Origin: JAKOUY01 sp037045185
Lineage (GTDB): Bacteria > Actinomycetota > Acidimicrobiia > Acidimicrobiales > Ilumatobacteraceae
Direction: 5' to 3'
DNA length: 64,000 nucleotides
NCBI GenBank assembly: GCA_037045185.1
Contig: JBAOHQ010000008.1
Coordinates: 62,001 to 126,000 of the forward strand
Shown piece after piece: positions 32,481-40,500 of the stretch (position 1 is its first letter; every line of letters starts with the position of its first letter). A program made the position numbers and the translations under genes. The notes beneath the pieces were generated by a model. It did not search any database and was not told where the DNA came from. It saw nothing but the letters and a program-made list of their open reading frames with translations.

Positions 32481-33698
32481 TCAGCGGACCCGGGTGCCGG
32501 CGGGCTGGCCGATCGTTGCCAGCATCTCGGCGAACCACGGCTCGTCGACGTCGAAGGTCTTGCCGCCGGCGATGCGCTCGAACTCGATGGCCCGCAGCTC
32601 GCCCCCACGCTCGACGTCGTGGCCGATGACCCCGGACACCCCGGCCAGGGCCGAGTCCACCGCCAGGCGGGTCATCGAGGCGATCAGCTCCTGGTCGAAC
32701 TGGTTGGCGGCCGCCGAGCGGCTGAAGTAGCCGGACTTCTGGACCATGTTCTTCTCGGCGCCGATGGCCTTGCCGAAGCGCTTGGCGAACCATTGGCCGG
32801 GGTTGACGGTGTCGAGCTTGACGTGCCCGAACGGGTCCTTCTCCACCGGCGTGCCGTCGGCTTCGAGCTGGGCGACGATGTCCGACACGCCGGCCCCTTC
32901 GGACAGGAAGATGTTGACGCAGCCGATCTCGTCCATGATCGAGCGCAGCCGGGTGGCCTCGGCATCGAGGTCGATGCGCAGCTCGGGGACGTACACGGCG
33001 TGGATCGCCCAGCGGTCTGGCGTCAGCCCGAGCGAGGGCACCCACTCCTGGCGGGCGTGCCAGTCGAGGTACTTGCGGGCGGCGTTGGCCGTGAGCCACC
33101 CACAGCCGCGGCCCATGACCTCATGAACGATGAGCATCCGCGGGTTGGCGCCGTGCTCGGCCAGGATGTTGCGGGCGAACAGCGCGGTCTGCTCGGCGGC
33201 GGTGTCGGCGCCGAGGGTCTGGCGGATCGGGACGACGTCGTTGTCGATGGTCTTGGGCAGGCCCACCACGGTGAGCCCGTAGTCGTTGGTCGCCAGGTAG
33301 GCGGCGAGGTCGGCGGCCGTGGTGTTGGTGTCGTCACCGCCGATGGTGTGCAGCACGTCGATGCCGTCGGCGCGCAACTGCGTGGCGGCCACATGCAGCG
33401 GATCGTCGCCCTCGCGGACCAGGCCGCGCTTGATCAGGTCGGCACGGTTGGTCAGCTTCACCCTGCTGTTGCCGATCGGGCTACCACCGAAGTGGTGCAG
33501 GCGGTCGATGGTCCGCCTGGCCTCGTCGTCGACCACGATCGCGGATCCGGTGAGCAGCCCGTGGTACCCGTGGGTGTACCCGATCAGCTCGACGTCGGGC
33601 GCCAGCTCGCTGTAGCGCGTGACCAATCCGGCAATGGCGCTGGACAGGCACGGCGCATACCCGCCCCCGGTCAGCATGGCGACTCTCCGTACGGACAT
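32481..33698 (-). CDS. pfp: 6-phosphofructokinase, probably pyrophosphate-dependent
   Basis: This 405-residue group A phosphofructokinase has GGDDTNTTA where ATP enzymes have GGDGS, and it has PKTIDNDV with the catalytic Asp and a Lys two residues before it. The second Asp in GGDD and this Lys are the known markers of PPi-dependent enzymes, as in actinobacterial PPi-PFK. The reaction with PPi is reversible. It would be affected by the separate pyrophosphatase, which removes its phosphoryl donor. A leaderless promoter is proposed upstream. Confidence 0.88.
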   Translation of the reverse strand: MSVRRVAMLTGGGYAPCLSSAIAGLVTRYSELAPDVELIGYTHGYHGLLTGSAIVVDDEARRTIDRLHHFGGSPIGNSRVKLTNRADLIKRGLVREGDDPLHVAATQLRADGIDVLHTIGGDDTNTTAADLAAYLATNDYGLTVVGLPKTIDNDVVPIRQTLGADTAAEQTALFARNILAEHGANPRMLIVHEVMGRGCGWLTANAARKYLDWHARQEWVPSLGLTPDRWAIHAVYVPELRIDLDAEATRLRSIMDEIGCVNIFLSEGAGVSDIVAQLEADGTPVEKDPFGHVKLDTVNPGQWFAKRFGKAIGAEKNMVQKSGYFSRSAAANQFDQELIASMTRLAVDSALAGVSGVIGHDVERGGELRAIEFERIAGGKTFDVDEPWFAEMLATIGQPAGTRVR

Positions 33699-33706
33699 GG
33701 CCAGAC

Positions 33707-33712
33707 ATGCTA
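33707..33712 (-). promoter_or_regulatory. Putative -10 element of the phosphofructokinase gene
   Basis: TAGCAT on the minus strand, 8 nt before ATG 33698, in the 62-bp gap behind the GerMN lipoprotein gene. Confidence 0.45.
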
Positions 33713-33760
33713 GGCCCGGCGCGCTGCGGCCTGGCGCGTTTCGAGCGCTGGGGACCCAGC

Positions 33761-34453
33761 TCAGGTCACCGGGGCGACGACGGCGGGGAAGTCCGGTTGG
33801 CTGCTCTCCACCAGGCCGGGGAAGTCGTAGCGGGTCAGCGGCGCGGCTTGCAGTTGGCCGGCGCCGTCGGGCCACTCGGAGGGCACGCCGTCGATCAGCA
33901 GGCGCACCGAACGGATCGAGGGGATCTCCGTCGCCGTCAGCACGATCTGGGCCACGGCTTCGATCAGCGTCTCGCCGGTGAGTTGGTCGATCGCCCCGGC
34001 GAGATCGACGTTCAGCGCCCCGTTGAGGACTCGGGCCGAGTTCAGCCGCGTCCCGGCAGGAACCGCGGTGGTCAACTGGGCCCGCTGCTCGCCTTGGTTC
34101 GGCCCGGCCAGCAGGGCCGTCAGCAGTTCGGCCGGCGTGCTGTCCACGTCACGCGGCACGGCGCGCAGCGAGCCGCTGCCACCCGGGCGCCCAGGAACCA
34201 CGAGGAAGATGCGTGCCGCCCCCGTCGCGGCCCCGGCGGCGCTGGCGTTGGCCAGCAGGTCACGTCGCGCCGCGCCGGTGATGTCCCGCGGGGAGTCGTC
34301 GGGCGGGATGCCGCACCCGGCCACGAGGACCGCGGCGATCACGGTGCCAAGCACGGCGCCGCGCACCCTGCCAAGCACGGCGCCCAGCACGGCGGCGTGC
34401 ACGGCGCGCGCGGCGCCACGGGGTGAGGCCGGCATCCGGCGGCGCCCGGTCAT
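33761..34453 (-). CDS. GerMN-domain lipoprotein, short LpqB-like
   Basis: This 230-residue exported lipoprotein has a signal peptide ending in the lipobox VLVAGCG near residue 42. The mature part is a GerMN domain (ELLTALLAGPNQGEQRAQLTTA, then VLNGALNVDLAGAIDQL). In other actinobacteria mtrA-mtrB is followed by lpqB, a lipoprotein of about 580 residues with GerMN plus a beta-propeller. Here only the GerMN part is present and no propeller remnant follows. The ATG overlaps the sensor kinase stop (ATGA), so it is coupled to the kinase it probably modulates. Confidence 0.85.
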   Translation of the reverse strand: MTGRRRMPASPRGAARAVHAAVLGAVLGRVRGAVLGTVIAAVLVAGCGIPPDDSPRDITGAARRDLLANASAAGAATGAARIFLVVPGRPGGSGSLRAVPRDVDSTPAELLTALLAGPNQGEQRAQLTTAVPAGTRLNSARVLNGALNVDLAGAIDQLTGETLIEAVAQIVLTATEIPSIRSVRLLIDGVPSEWPDGAGQLQAAPLTRYDFPGLVESSQPDFPAVVAPVT

Positions 34454-35952
34454 CCCTCGGCTCCATGGTCGGCGCCCGCCGCCGGTGACGAGGCGTGGGC
34501 CAGCGGGCCCGGCCCGGCGTCGTCCAGCTCGATCATCTCGGCGGGCAGCTCGATGACGAAGCGGGCGCCCGCCTCGCCGTCGGCGCGGTCGTCCACCCAC
34601 ACCCGCCCGCCATGCATCCGGACGTGCTCGTCCACCAGCGCCAGACCGAGCCCGGCGCCCTCGCTGGTGGCCCGCCGCCCGGCCATCGCCCCGCGGGCGA
34701 ACCGTTCGAACACCAGGGTGCGTTCCTCGGGTGGCACGCCGGGGCCGTGGTCCTCGACGGCGATGCGAACATGGTCGGACCCATCGGGGTCGTGCCCCAC
34801 CGAGACCGTGGCGCCACCGCCGCCGTGGTTGCGGGCGTTGTCGATGAGGTTGGCCACGACACGCGCCAGGCGGCGACGGTCCCCGTGGATCACCATCCGG
34901 TTGGCCGGCTCGGTGACGCTGACCGGCGTCGCCGGGGCGCTGGACACGGCAACCGCCTGGCGGACGAACTCGGCCACGCCCAACTCCTCGAGGTTCAGCC
35001 GGATCGCCCCGGCGTCGAACCGGCTGATCTCCAGCAGGTCCTCCACCAGGCCCTGAAAGCGAGTGACGTCGGCGACCAGCAGGTCCAGCGCGGCCTGGGC
35101 TCGCTCGGGCATCTCCTCCCGCCGGGCTTGCATGACCTCCACGCTGGCGGCCAAGGTCATCAGCGGGGAGCGCAGCTCGTGGCTGACGTCACTGGCGAAG
35201 CGGCCCTCGCGCTCGACCTTGGTCTGCAGCGTGGCGGCCATCTCGTTGAACGCGGTCGCCAAGGCGTGGAGGTCCTGGTCGTCGGTGGGTTCCAGGCGGG
35301 TGTCCAACCGGCCGTCGGCGAAGGCCCTGGCGGCCCGGGCGGCGTCGGCCAGCGGGCGCACCGAGCGGCCGGCGGCGAGGGCGCCGAGGAACCCGCCGAT
35401 CATCGTGGCGATCACCGCGCCGAACAGCAGGCTGAGCCGCACCGTGTTCAGCGTGTCGGCGCTGTCACCGAGGTCGAGGAACTCGAAGTAGGCGTTGCGT
35501 GACCCACTCAGCGGGATGCCGATCACCAGCACTGGCGTGCCGTCGACCTGGGCGATCATCCGAGCCGGGACACCGTCGCTGATCACCCGCTCGCGCAACG
35601 ACACGGGGATGGCGTCCTGGCCGAAGCGGCTCGAGCCACGGGCCCACTCGCCGCGCACGTAGGCGACGCCCCGGTTGATCCCCAGCGAGCGCAGCCGGCC
35701 GATCACCGACGCGGCGTTGCTGGCGGTCGCGGCCAGCTCGTTCTGGGCGACTTGGGCATTGCGGTAGGCCTGGTCGATGCCCGACCGATCACGCTGGGTC
35801 AGCAGGCTGCTACGGCTGAACGAGTAGGCGGTGGTCGCCAAGAACGCCGAGAGCAGCAGCGAGCCGAACGCCAGCACCACGACCATTCGGGCCCGCAGGC
35901 TGAGATGCCGCGGGCGCAGCGCGGCGAGACGGGCTCGCCAGGTCGTGATCAC
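34450..35952 (-). CDS. mtrB: MtrB-like sensor histidine kinase
   Basis: This 500-residue membrane kinase has helix 1 at residues 23-46 (MVVVLAFGSLLLSAFLATTA), an extracytoplasmic sensor of about 125 residues and helix 2 near 175 (SLLFGAVIATMIGGFLGALAAG). A HAMP domain follows, then the phospho-accepting His in FASDVSHELRSPL and the ATPase motifs NLIDNARNHGGG, DHGPGVPP and GAGLGLALV. It is expected to sense envelope or osmotic state and phosphorylate the adjacent MtrA. The genes mtrA, mtrB and the lipoprotein gene overlap by 4 bp each. Confidence 0.9.
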   Translation of the reverse strand: MITTWRARLAALRPRHLSLRARMVVVLAFGSLLLSAFLATTAYSFSRSSLLTQRDRSGIDQAYRNAQVAQNELAATASNAASVIGRLRSLGINRGVAYVRGEWARGSSRFGQDAIPVSLRERVISDGVPARMIAQVDGTPVLVIGIPLSGSRNAYFEFLDLGDSADTLNTVRLSLLFGAVIATMIGGFLGALAAGRSVRPLADAARAARAFADGRLDTRLEPTDDQDLHALATAFNEMAATLQTKVEREGRFASDVSHELRSPLMTLAASVEVMQARREEMPERAQAALDLLVADVTRFQGLVEDLLEISRFDAGAIRLNLEELGVAEFVRQAVAVSSAPATPVSVTEPANRMVIHGDRRRLARVVANLIDNARNHGGGGATVSVGHDPDGSDHVRIAVEDHGPGVPPEERTLVFERFARGAMAGRRATSEGAGLGLALVDEHVRMHGGRVWVDDRADGEAGARFVIELPAEMIELDDAGPGPLAHASSPAAGADHGAEG

Positions 35953-36629
35953 GACTGGAGGCGGTACCCGAGGCCGCGCACGGTGACCACGTGGCGCGGA
36001 TTGGCCGGATCGGTCTCCACCTTCGTGCGCAGGCGGCGAACGTGGACGTCCACCAGCCGGCCGTCACCGAAGTAGTCATAGCCCCACACCTTGTCGAGCA
36101 GGCTTTCGCGCGAGAACACCCGCCCCGGGTTCTGGGCCAACTCGCACAGCAATCGGAACTCGGTCTTGGTGAGATGCAACTCGGCGCCGCCGCGGGAGAC
36201 CTTGCCCTCGTCGGGGATGATCTCCAGCTCGCCGAACACCAGCCGGGTGTGCGCCGGGCTCATCGGGCGGATGCGCCGGAGCAGGGCGCGGATGCGCGCC
36301 GACAGCTCCTTGGGGGCGAACGGCTTGGTCAGGTAGTCGTCGGCACCCGCCTCCAGCCCAGCGACGACGTCGTGTGTGTCGTTGCGGGCAGTGACCATGA
36401 CGATGGGGACGTCGCTGTGGCGGCGCAGGGTCCGGCACAGCTCGAAGCCGTCCATCCCCGGCAGCATGATGTCGATCAGCACCACGTCGGGAGCGCCACG
36501 GTGGAAGACGTCGATGGCCTCCTCGCCACTGGCGGCGACGTCCACCGTCCAGCCCTCGTCCTCCAGGGCCAGCTTGACGGCCGCGCGAATGCGCTCGTCG
36601 TCTTCGACGGAGAGGATGCGAGTTCCCAC
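35949..36629 (-). CDS. mtrA: MtrA-like response regulator (OmpR family)
   Basis: This is a 226-residue regulator. The receiver domain (residues 1-120) has acidic DDE, phosphoacceptor Asp in DVVLIDIMLPGMDGFE, Thr in MVTARN and Lys in DDYLTKPFAPKEL. The C-terminal winged helix (LTKTEFRLLCELAQNPGRVF, VWGYDYFGDGRLVDVHVRRL) closely resembles MtrA. GTG 36629 is preceded by GAGGT. MtrA controls cell-wall hydrolases and division timing in relatives, which fits with the envelope genes in this window. Confidence 0.92.
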   Translation of the reverse strand: MGTRILSVEDDERIRAAVKLALEDEGWTVDVAASGEEAIDVFHRGAPDVVLIDIMLPGMDGFELCRTLRRHSDVPIVMVTARNDTHDVVAGLEAGADDYLTKPFAPKELSARIRALLRRIRPMSPAHTRLVFGELEIIPDEGKVSRGGAELHLTKTEFRLLCELAQNPGRVFSRESLLDKVWGYDYFGDGRLVDVHVRRLRTKVETDPANPRHVVTVRGLGYRLQS

Positions 36630-36671
36630 GACCTCACATGATGCCAGTTCGGCGCCCGGATGCACCGTACA

Positions 36672-36720
36672 GCCGGGGAATACCGCCGGGGAATACCGCC
36701 GGGGAATACCGCCGGGGAAT
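36672..36720. repeat. Intergenic tandem repeat, about 4 x 13 bp
   Basis: GCCGGGGAATACC occurs at 36672-36684, 36685-36697 and 36698-36710, plus a partial fourth copy to 36720. It lies 43 bp upstream of the mtrA start, so it is in or next to the promoter region of the mtrAB operon. Confidence 0.92.
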
Positions 36721-36754
36721 CCGTGTGGCGAGCCGCCACCACCCGGGCGGCGGC

Positions 36755-37528
36755 TCAGCGGTCGGCCAGCGCGGTCCGTAGCCAGTCGAACAGGCCGGGC
36801 GCGGCGGCCAGGACGCTGTCGGGGCGGGCCGGGCCGTGGTCGATCGCCCCCACCGTGGCGCCCGCCTCGATGGCGATCAGCCACCCGGCGGCGAGATCCC
36901 ACGGCATCAGGCCCTCCTCGTAGTAGGCGTCGACCCGGCCCATCGCTGCGTAGCACAGGTCGACGCTGGCGGCCCCGAGGCGGCGGATGTCACGAACCTC
37001 GGCCAGCAGCCGGGCGGCGCGCTGGGCCTGCCGGCGCCGGTGTTCCACGAGGTAGCTGAATCCGGTGGCCACCAGGGCCTTGGCCGGGTCGGTCTCGGTG
37101 GAGCAGGTGATCGGCTCGCCGTTGCGCCGCGCCCCGGTACCGCGCCCGGCGGTGAACAGCTCGTCGGTGACCGGCAGGTATACCGCGGCGGCCAGCGGCC
37201 CGTCGGCGTCGGTGGCGGCCACGCTGACGGCGTATCCGGGAAGGTCGTAGACGAAGTTCGTCGTCCCGTCGATCGGGTCGAGCAGCCAGGTGAGCCCGGA
37301 CGATCCGCTGGCTGTCGAGCCCTCCTCGGCGATCACCGCGTCGTCGGGGCGGCGCCGTGCCAGTTCCCCGACGAGGAAGGCCTCGCTGGCCCGGTCCCAC
37401 TCGGTGGCCACGTCCGTCGCCGAGGACTTGGTGCGGGCGTCGGTGACGCCGGCTCGGCGCCCGTCGAGCACCATCCGCCCGGCCGCCGAGGCCAACTCGG
37501 CGGCGAGCGCCGTGAGGTCCTGGATCAT
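36755..37528 (-). CDS. Inositol monophosphatase family protein
   Basis: This is a 257-residue lithium-sensitive phosphatase-fold enzyme. The metal and phosphate motifs are complete: EEGSTAS, WLLDPIDGTTNFVYDLP and the C-terminal MPWDLAAGWLIAIEAG. It may hydrolyse myo-inositol 1-phosphate for phosphatidylinositol synthesis, or histidinol phosphate or other sugar phosphates in this family. A membrane-protein gene overlaps its start by 4 bp. Confidence 0.92.
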   Translation of the reverse strand: MIQDLTALAAELASAAGRMVLDGRRAGVTDARTKSSATDVATEWDRASEAFLVGELARRRPDDAVIAEEGSTASGSSGLTWLLDPIDGTTNFVYDLPGYAVSVAATDADGPLAAAVYLPVTDELFTAGRGTGARRNGEPITCSTETDPAKALVATGFSYLVEHRRRQAQRAARLLAEVRDIRRLGAASVDLCYAAMGRVDAYYEEGLMPWDLAAGWLIAIEAGATVGAIDHGPARPDSVLAAAPGLFDWLRTALADR

Positions 37529-37791
37529 CGCTGGCGCTCGTGCTGGTCGATCTGGCGCCACTCACCGACGGCGCGCAGGACGAGCACGGCGACCACGCTC
37601 ATACCCAGCGCCGCGGTGACGGACCCGGCGAAGGCGCCGATACCTCGTTGCACGGCGCACGTTCCGCTGCACTGCAGGCGCACGAGCGTGTAGCCGATCA
37701 GCCCGCCGGCCAGCCCGGCGACCAGGATGGCGGCGAACGCGGCGACCCGGATGGCCGACGACGGCAGTGCCGACAGCGGGCGTTGAGACAT
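37525..37791 (-). CDS. Small membrane protein with two helices, unknown function
   Basis: The protein has 88 residues with two hydrophobic helices (IRVAAFAAILVAGLAGGLIGYTL and AGSVTAALGMSVVAVLVLRAV). A loop between them has two cysteines four residues apart (CSGTC). The stop overlaps the inositol monophosphatase ATG. A leaderless promoter hexamer precedes the gene. No family is recognised. Confidence 0.72.
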   Translation of the reverse strand: MSQRPLSALPSSAIRVAAFAAILVAGLAGGLIGYTLVRLQCSGTCAVQRGIGAFAGSVTAALGMSVVAVLVLRAVGEWRQIDQHERQR

Positions 37792-37798
37792 GGCCGGG

Positions 37799-37804
37799 AG
37801 CGTA
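37799..37804 (-). promoter_or_regulatory. Putative -10 element of the small membrane-protein / inositol monophosphatase operon
   Basis: TACGCT on the minus strand, 7 nt before ATG 37791. Confidence 0.42.
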
Positions 37805-37833
37805 CCGGGCGCCCGCCACCGCCGGTCCGGACC

Positions 37834-37889
37834 GAGCCCAGAACCCAGAGCCCAGAGCCCAGAGCCCGGAGCCCAGAGCCCAGAGCCCA
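37834..37889. repeat. Intergenic tandem repeat, 8 x 7 bp, between divergent promoters
   Basis: Eight units of GAGCCCA (two units with one change) separate the minus-strand -10 at 37799-37804 from the plus-strand -10 at 37905-37910. Loss or gain of a 7-bp unit would rotate and move any -35 element of either promoter. Confidence 0.92.
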
Positions 37890-37904
37890 GTGGCGACGTC
37901 TCGG

Positions 37905-37910
37905 TAGGCT
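37905..37910 (+). promoter_or_regulatory. Putative -10 element of the polyprenol-phosphate mannosyltransferase gene
   Basis: TAGGCT lies 7 nt before ATG 37918 and 15 nt after the 7-bp repeat array. Confidence 0.45.
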
Positions 37911-37917
37911 GCAGGCG

Positions 37918-38655
37918 ATGCGCGCCACCGTGGTGATCCCCACCTTCAATGAGGCGGAAAACCTGCCACGGCTGGTCAAGGAGATCCGCACGGCCGTGCC
38001 CGGCATCGGAATCCTCGTGGTCGACGACGCCAGTCCCGACGGCACCGCCGACCTGGCGGACGCGCTCGGTCGGGATCTGGGCGGGATCGATGTCCTGCGC
38101 CGGCGAACCAAGGACGGCCTGGGCGCCGCCTATCGCGCCGGGTTGCGCCGGGCGATCGACGACGGCGCCGAGATCTGCATCCAGATGGACGCCGACCTGT
38201 CCCACCCGCCCGAGGTTCTCCCGGCGCTGATCGCCATCGTCGAGCACGGCGCCGATCTGGCCATCGGCAGTCGATACGTCCCCGGCGGGCGGACCGTCGA
38301 TTGGCCGTGGCAGCGCCGGGCGCTGTCCCGGTGGGGGAACCGCTACTCGTCGGGCGTGCTCGGTCTGGCCATCAACGACGCCACCGCCGGGTACCGGGCC
38401 TACAGCGCCGCGGCGCTGGAGCGCATGGACTTCGAGTCCGTCCACGCCAGCGGGTACGGCTTCCAGGTGGAGATGACCTACCGGCTGGTGAACGCCGGGG
38501 GCAAGATCGTCGAGTTCCCGATCACGTTCCACGACCGCCAGGCGGGCGAGTCGAAGATGTCCGGGGGGATCATCAAGGAGGCGCTCGGGCTGGTGCTGAA
38601 GCTGCGCGCCGACTACTGGCGTCAGCGCCACGAGCGCCGCAAGTCGGGCGGCTGA
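37918..38655 (+). CDS. Polyprenol-phosphate mannosyltransferase (GT2, DPM1/Ppm1-like)
   Basis: This is a 245-residue GT2 enzyme: VVIPTFNEAENLPRLV at the N-terminus, DDASPDGTADLA, the DXD-type MDADLSHPPEVLP, and SRYVPGG with a downstream WGNRYSS. The pattern equals the catalytic domain of dolichol/polyprenol-phosphate mannose synthases, which supply mannose to lipoglycans across the membrane. No C-terminal membrane domain is present. It complements the PimB'-like enzyme elsewhere in the window. A polyprenol-phosphate glucose role is possible. Confidence 0.9.
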   Translation: MRATVVIPTFNEAENLPRLVKEIRTAVPGIGILVVDDASPDGTADLADALGRDLGGIDVLRRRTKDGLGAAYRAGLRRAIDDGAEICIQMDADLSHPPEVLPALIAIVEHGADLAIGSRYVPGGRTVDWPWQRRALSRWGNRYSSGVLGLAINDATAGYRAYSAAALERMDFESVHASGYGFQVEMTYRLVNAGGKIVEFPITFHDRQAGESKMSGGIIKEALGLVLKLRADYWRQRHERRKSGG

Positions 38656-38663
38656 GCACGCCC

Positions 38664-40001
38664 GTGAGCACGCCAGCGGGTGGGCCGGGCGACGGGGGCG
38701 ACCCACGGCTCACCCCCGATCGAGCGGTCCAGCGCGTCATCCTCCACGTGGACATGGACGCGTTCTTCGCCAACGTCGAACTGGTCCGCCATCCCGAGCT
38801 CGCCGGTGAACCGGTGGCCGTCGGTGGCACGGGCCGCCGCGGCGTCATCGCCGCAGCGTCGTACGAGGCTCGCCGGTTCGGGGTCCGCTCGGCGATGCCA
38901 ACGGCCACCGCCCTGCGGGCCTGCCCGCACCTCGTGGTCCTGGCCGGGGACCACCGGCACTACGCCGAGGTCAGCGGGCGGGTGTTCGAGATCTTCGCCG
39001 CGGTGACCCCGCTGGTGGAGGGGCTGTCGCTGGACGAGGCCTTCCTCGACGTGACCGGTGCCCAGCGCCTGCTTGGCGAGCCCACCGACATCGCCGCCGG
39101 GATCCGCCGGCGCACCGAGACCGAGCTCGGGTTGACCTGCTCGGTGGGGGTGGCGGCGAACAAGTTTCTGGCGAAGCTGGCGTCTGAGGCCGCCAAGCCG
39201 CGAACCACCTCCTCAGGAATCGCGCCAGGCCGCGGCGTGGTCGAGGTCCGCCCCGGCGAGGAACTGAACTTCCTGCACCCGTTGCCGGTCAGTGCCCTGT
39301 GGGGCGTCGGCCCGGCGACGCTGGCCAAGCTGACCCGCCTGGGGGTGCGCACGGTGGGTGACCTGGCGGCGCTCGATCGGCGAACGGTCGTCACGTCCCT
39401 CGGGCGCGCCGCCGGCGAGCACCTGCATGAGCTGTCGTGGGCCCGTGACCACCGTGCCGTGGAGCCGGACCGGGCGGTCAAGTCGGTCGGTCACGAGGAG
39501 ACGTATGCCACCGACCGCTTCACCATCGACGAGCTGCACCGGGAGCTCGTCCGCCTGGCCGACGGCGTGGCCGGCAGGCTGCGCGCCGCGTCCGTCGGTG
39601 CTCGAACACTGACCCTCAAGGTCCGCTTCGCCGGATTCGACACCATCACCCGCAGCGTCACCGTCGGCGCGCCGGTGATCACCGCGCGGGCCATCGTCAC
39701 GGCGGTGGCGCCGCTCCTCGCGGCCATCGACCCGAGCCCGGGGGTGCGCCTGCTCGGGGTCAGCGCCTCGAACTTCACCGCCCCGGCCGAGCAGCTCAGC
39801 TTCGACGAGCTGCTGGCCGGCGGCGGCGCGGGCGACGGCGCTGGACCGGCGGGAAGCGCCGACTGGACGGAGGCCGAGGCCACGATGGACCGCATCCGCC
39901 GCCGGTACGGCGATGCGTCCATCGGGCCGGCGGCGGCGATGTCGCGTGGCGAACTCCGCGTCGTGCGCCGCGGCGCCCAGCAGTGGGGCCCGGACGCCTA
40001 G
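38664..40001 (+). CDS. dinB: DNA polymerase IV (Y-family, DinB)
   Basis: This 445-residue translesion polymerase has the palm motifs HVDMDAFFANVE and SLDEAFLDVTGA, which carry the catalytic acids, then CSVGVAANKFLAKLASE. The helix-hairpin-helix thumb and little-finger domain end with LSFDEL. A short C-terminal region holds a further conserved helix. GTG 38664 gives an extended N-terminus of 25 residues; the conserved part starts at VILHVDMDAFF. No LexA box was found upstream, so it may not be SOS-induced. Confidence 0.94.
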   Translation: MSTPAGGPGDGGDPRLTPDRAVQRVILHVDMDAFFANVELVRHPELAGEPVAVGGTGRRGVIAAASYEARRFGVRSAMPTATALRACPHLVVLAGDHRHYAEVSGRVFEIFAAVTPLVEGLSLDEAFLDVTGAQRLLGEPTDIAAGIRRRTETELGLTCSVGVAANKFLAKLASEAAKPRTTSSGIAPGRGVVEVRPGEELNFLHPLPVSALWGVGPATLAKLTRLGVRTVGDLAALDRRTVVTSLGRAAGEHLHELSWARDHRAVEPDRAVKSVGHEETYATDRFTIDELHRELVRLADGVAGRLRAASVGARTLTLKVRFAGFDTITRSVTVGAPVITARAIVTAVAPLLAAIDPSPGVRLLGVSASNFTAPAEQLSFDELLAGGGAGDGAGPAGSADWTEAEATMDRIRRRYGDASIGPAAAMSRGELRVVRRGAQQWGPDA

Positions 40002-40072
40002 CCGGACGCCTCGCCGGACGCGCCGGCGCCCGCGTTGTCCGGTCGGCGTATTCGTGCCAAGATGAGGCCCTG

Positions 40073-40099
40073 GCCGGGCTTGCCGGGCTTGCCGGGCTT
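40073..40099 (+). repeat. Intergenic tandem repeat, 3 x 9 bp
   Basis: GCCGGGCTT occurs three times in a row just upstream of the ribosome site of the DUF3040 gene. A second short repeat of GCCGGACGCCT type straddles the dinB stop around 39990-40021. Confidence 0.85.
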
Positions 40100-40116
40100 G
40101 CCGCGTTGGAGGAACC

Positions 40117-40458
40117 ATGCCGCTCTCTGAGGACGAACAGCGCATACTTCGTCAAATCGAGGAGCAGTTGCAGCGCGACCACACCTTCGCCCGTGACCTG
40201 CGTCCGGGGCGGCCGGTGGTCAAGCGCCGCCTGGCCGGATGGGTGATCGGCACCGTGGCCTTCTTCGTCGGCGCCGTGCTGGGCATGACGCTGCACCCCC
40301 TCTTGGGATTCGCCCTGTTCGTCGGGGCCGTGGCCACCGCGTTGATGGTCGAGGCCCACGTCCGTGACCTCGCCGAGCATCGTGTCGCCGGTCTGGGCGA
40401 GGCCGCCAGGGCCAGGGTGCGCGGCGCGCGGCCAACGCCTCGCGAACGCGCCGACTGA
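40117..40458 (+). CDS. DUF3040 membrane protein
   Basis: This is a 113-residue protein with the diagnostic DUF3040 N-terminus MPLSEDEQRILRQIEEQL. Two membrane helices (VIGTVAFFVGAVLGMTL and LLGFALFVGAVATALMV) and a basic C-terminal tail follow. The family is restricted to actinobacteria and of unknown function; it often neighbours dinB and mraZ. A GGAGGA ribosome site lies before the ATG. Confidence 0.92.
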   Translation: MPLSEDEQRILRQIEEQLQRDHTFARDLRPGRPVVKRRLAGWVIGTVAFFVGAVLGMTLHPLLGFALFVGAVATALMVEAHVRDLAEHRVAGLGEAARARVRGARPTPRERAD

Positions 40459-40500
40459 CCCGCCGACTGACCCGCCGCCTGAGCCGCAGACTGAGCCGAG

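Noticed and set aside
38640..38670. An SOS box before DNA polymerase IV
   Set aside because: No CGAAC-N4-GTTCG-like sequence was found upstream of dinB; the gene follows the mannosyltransferase gene by 8 nt.
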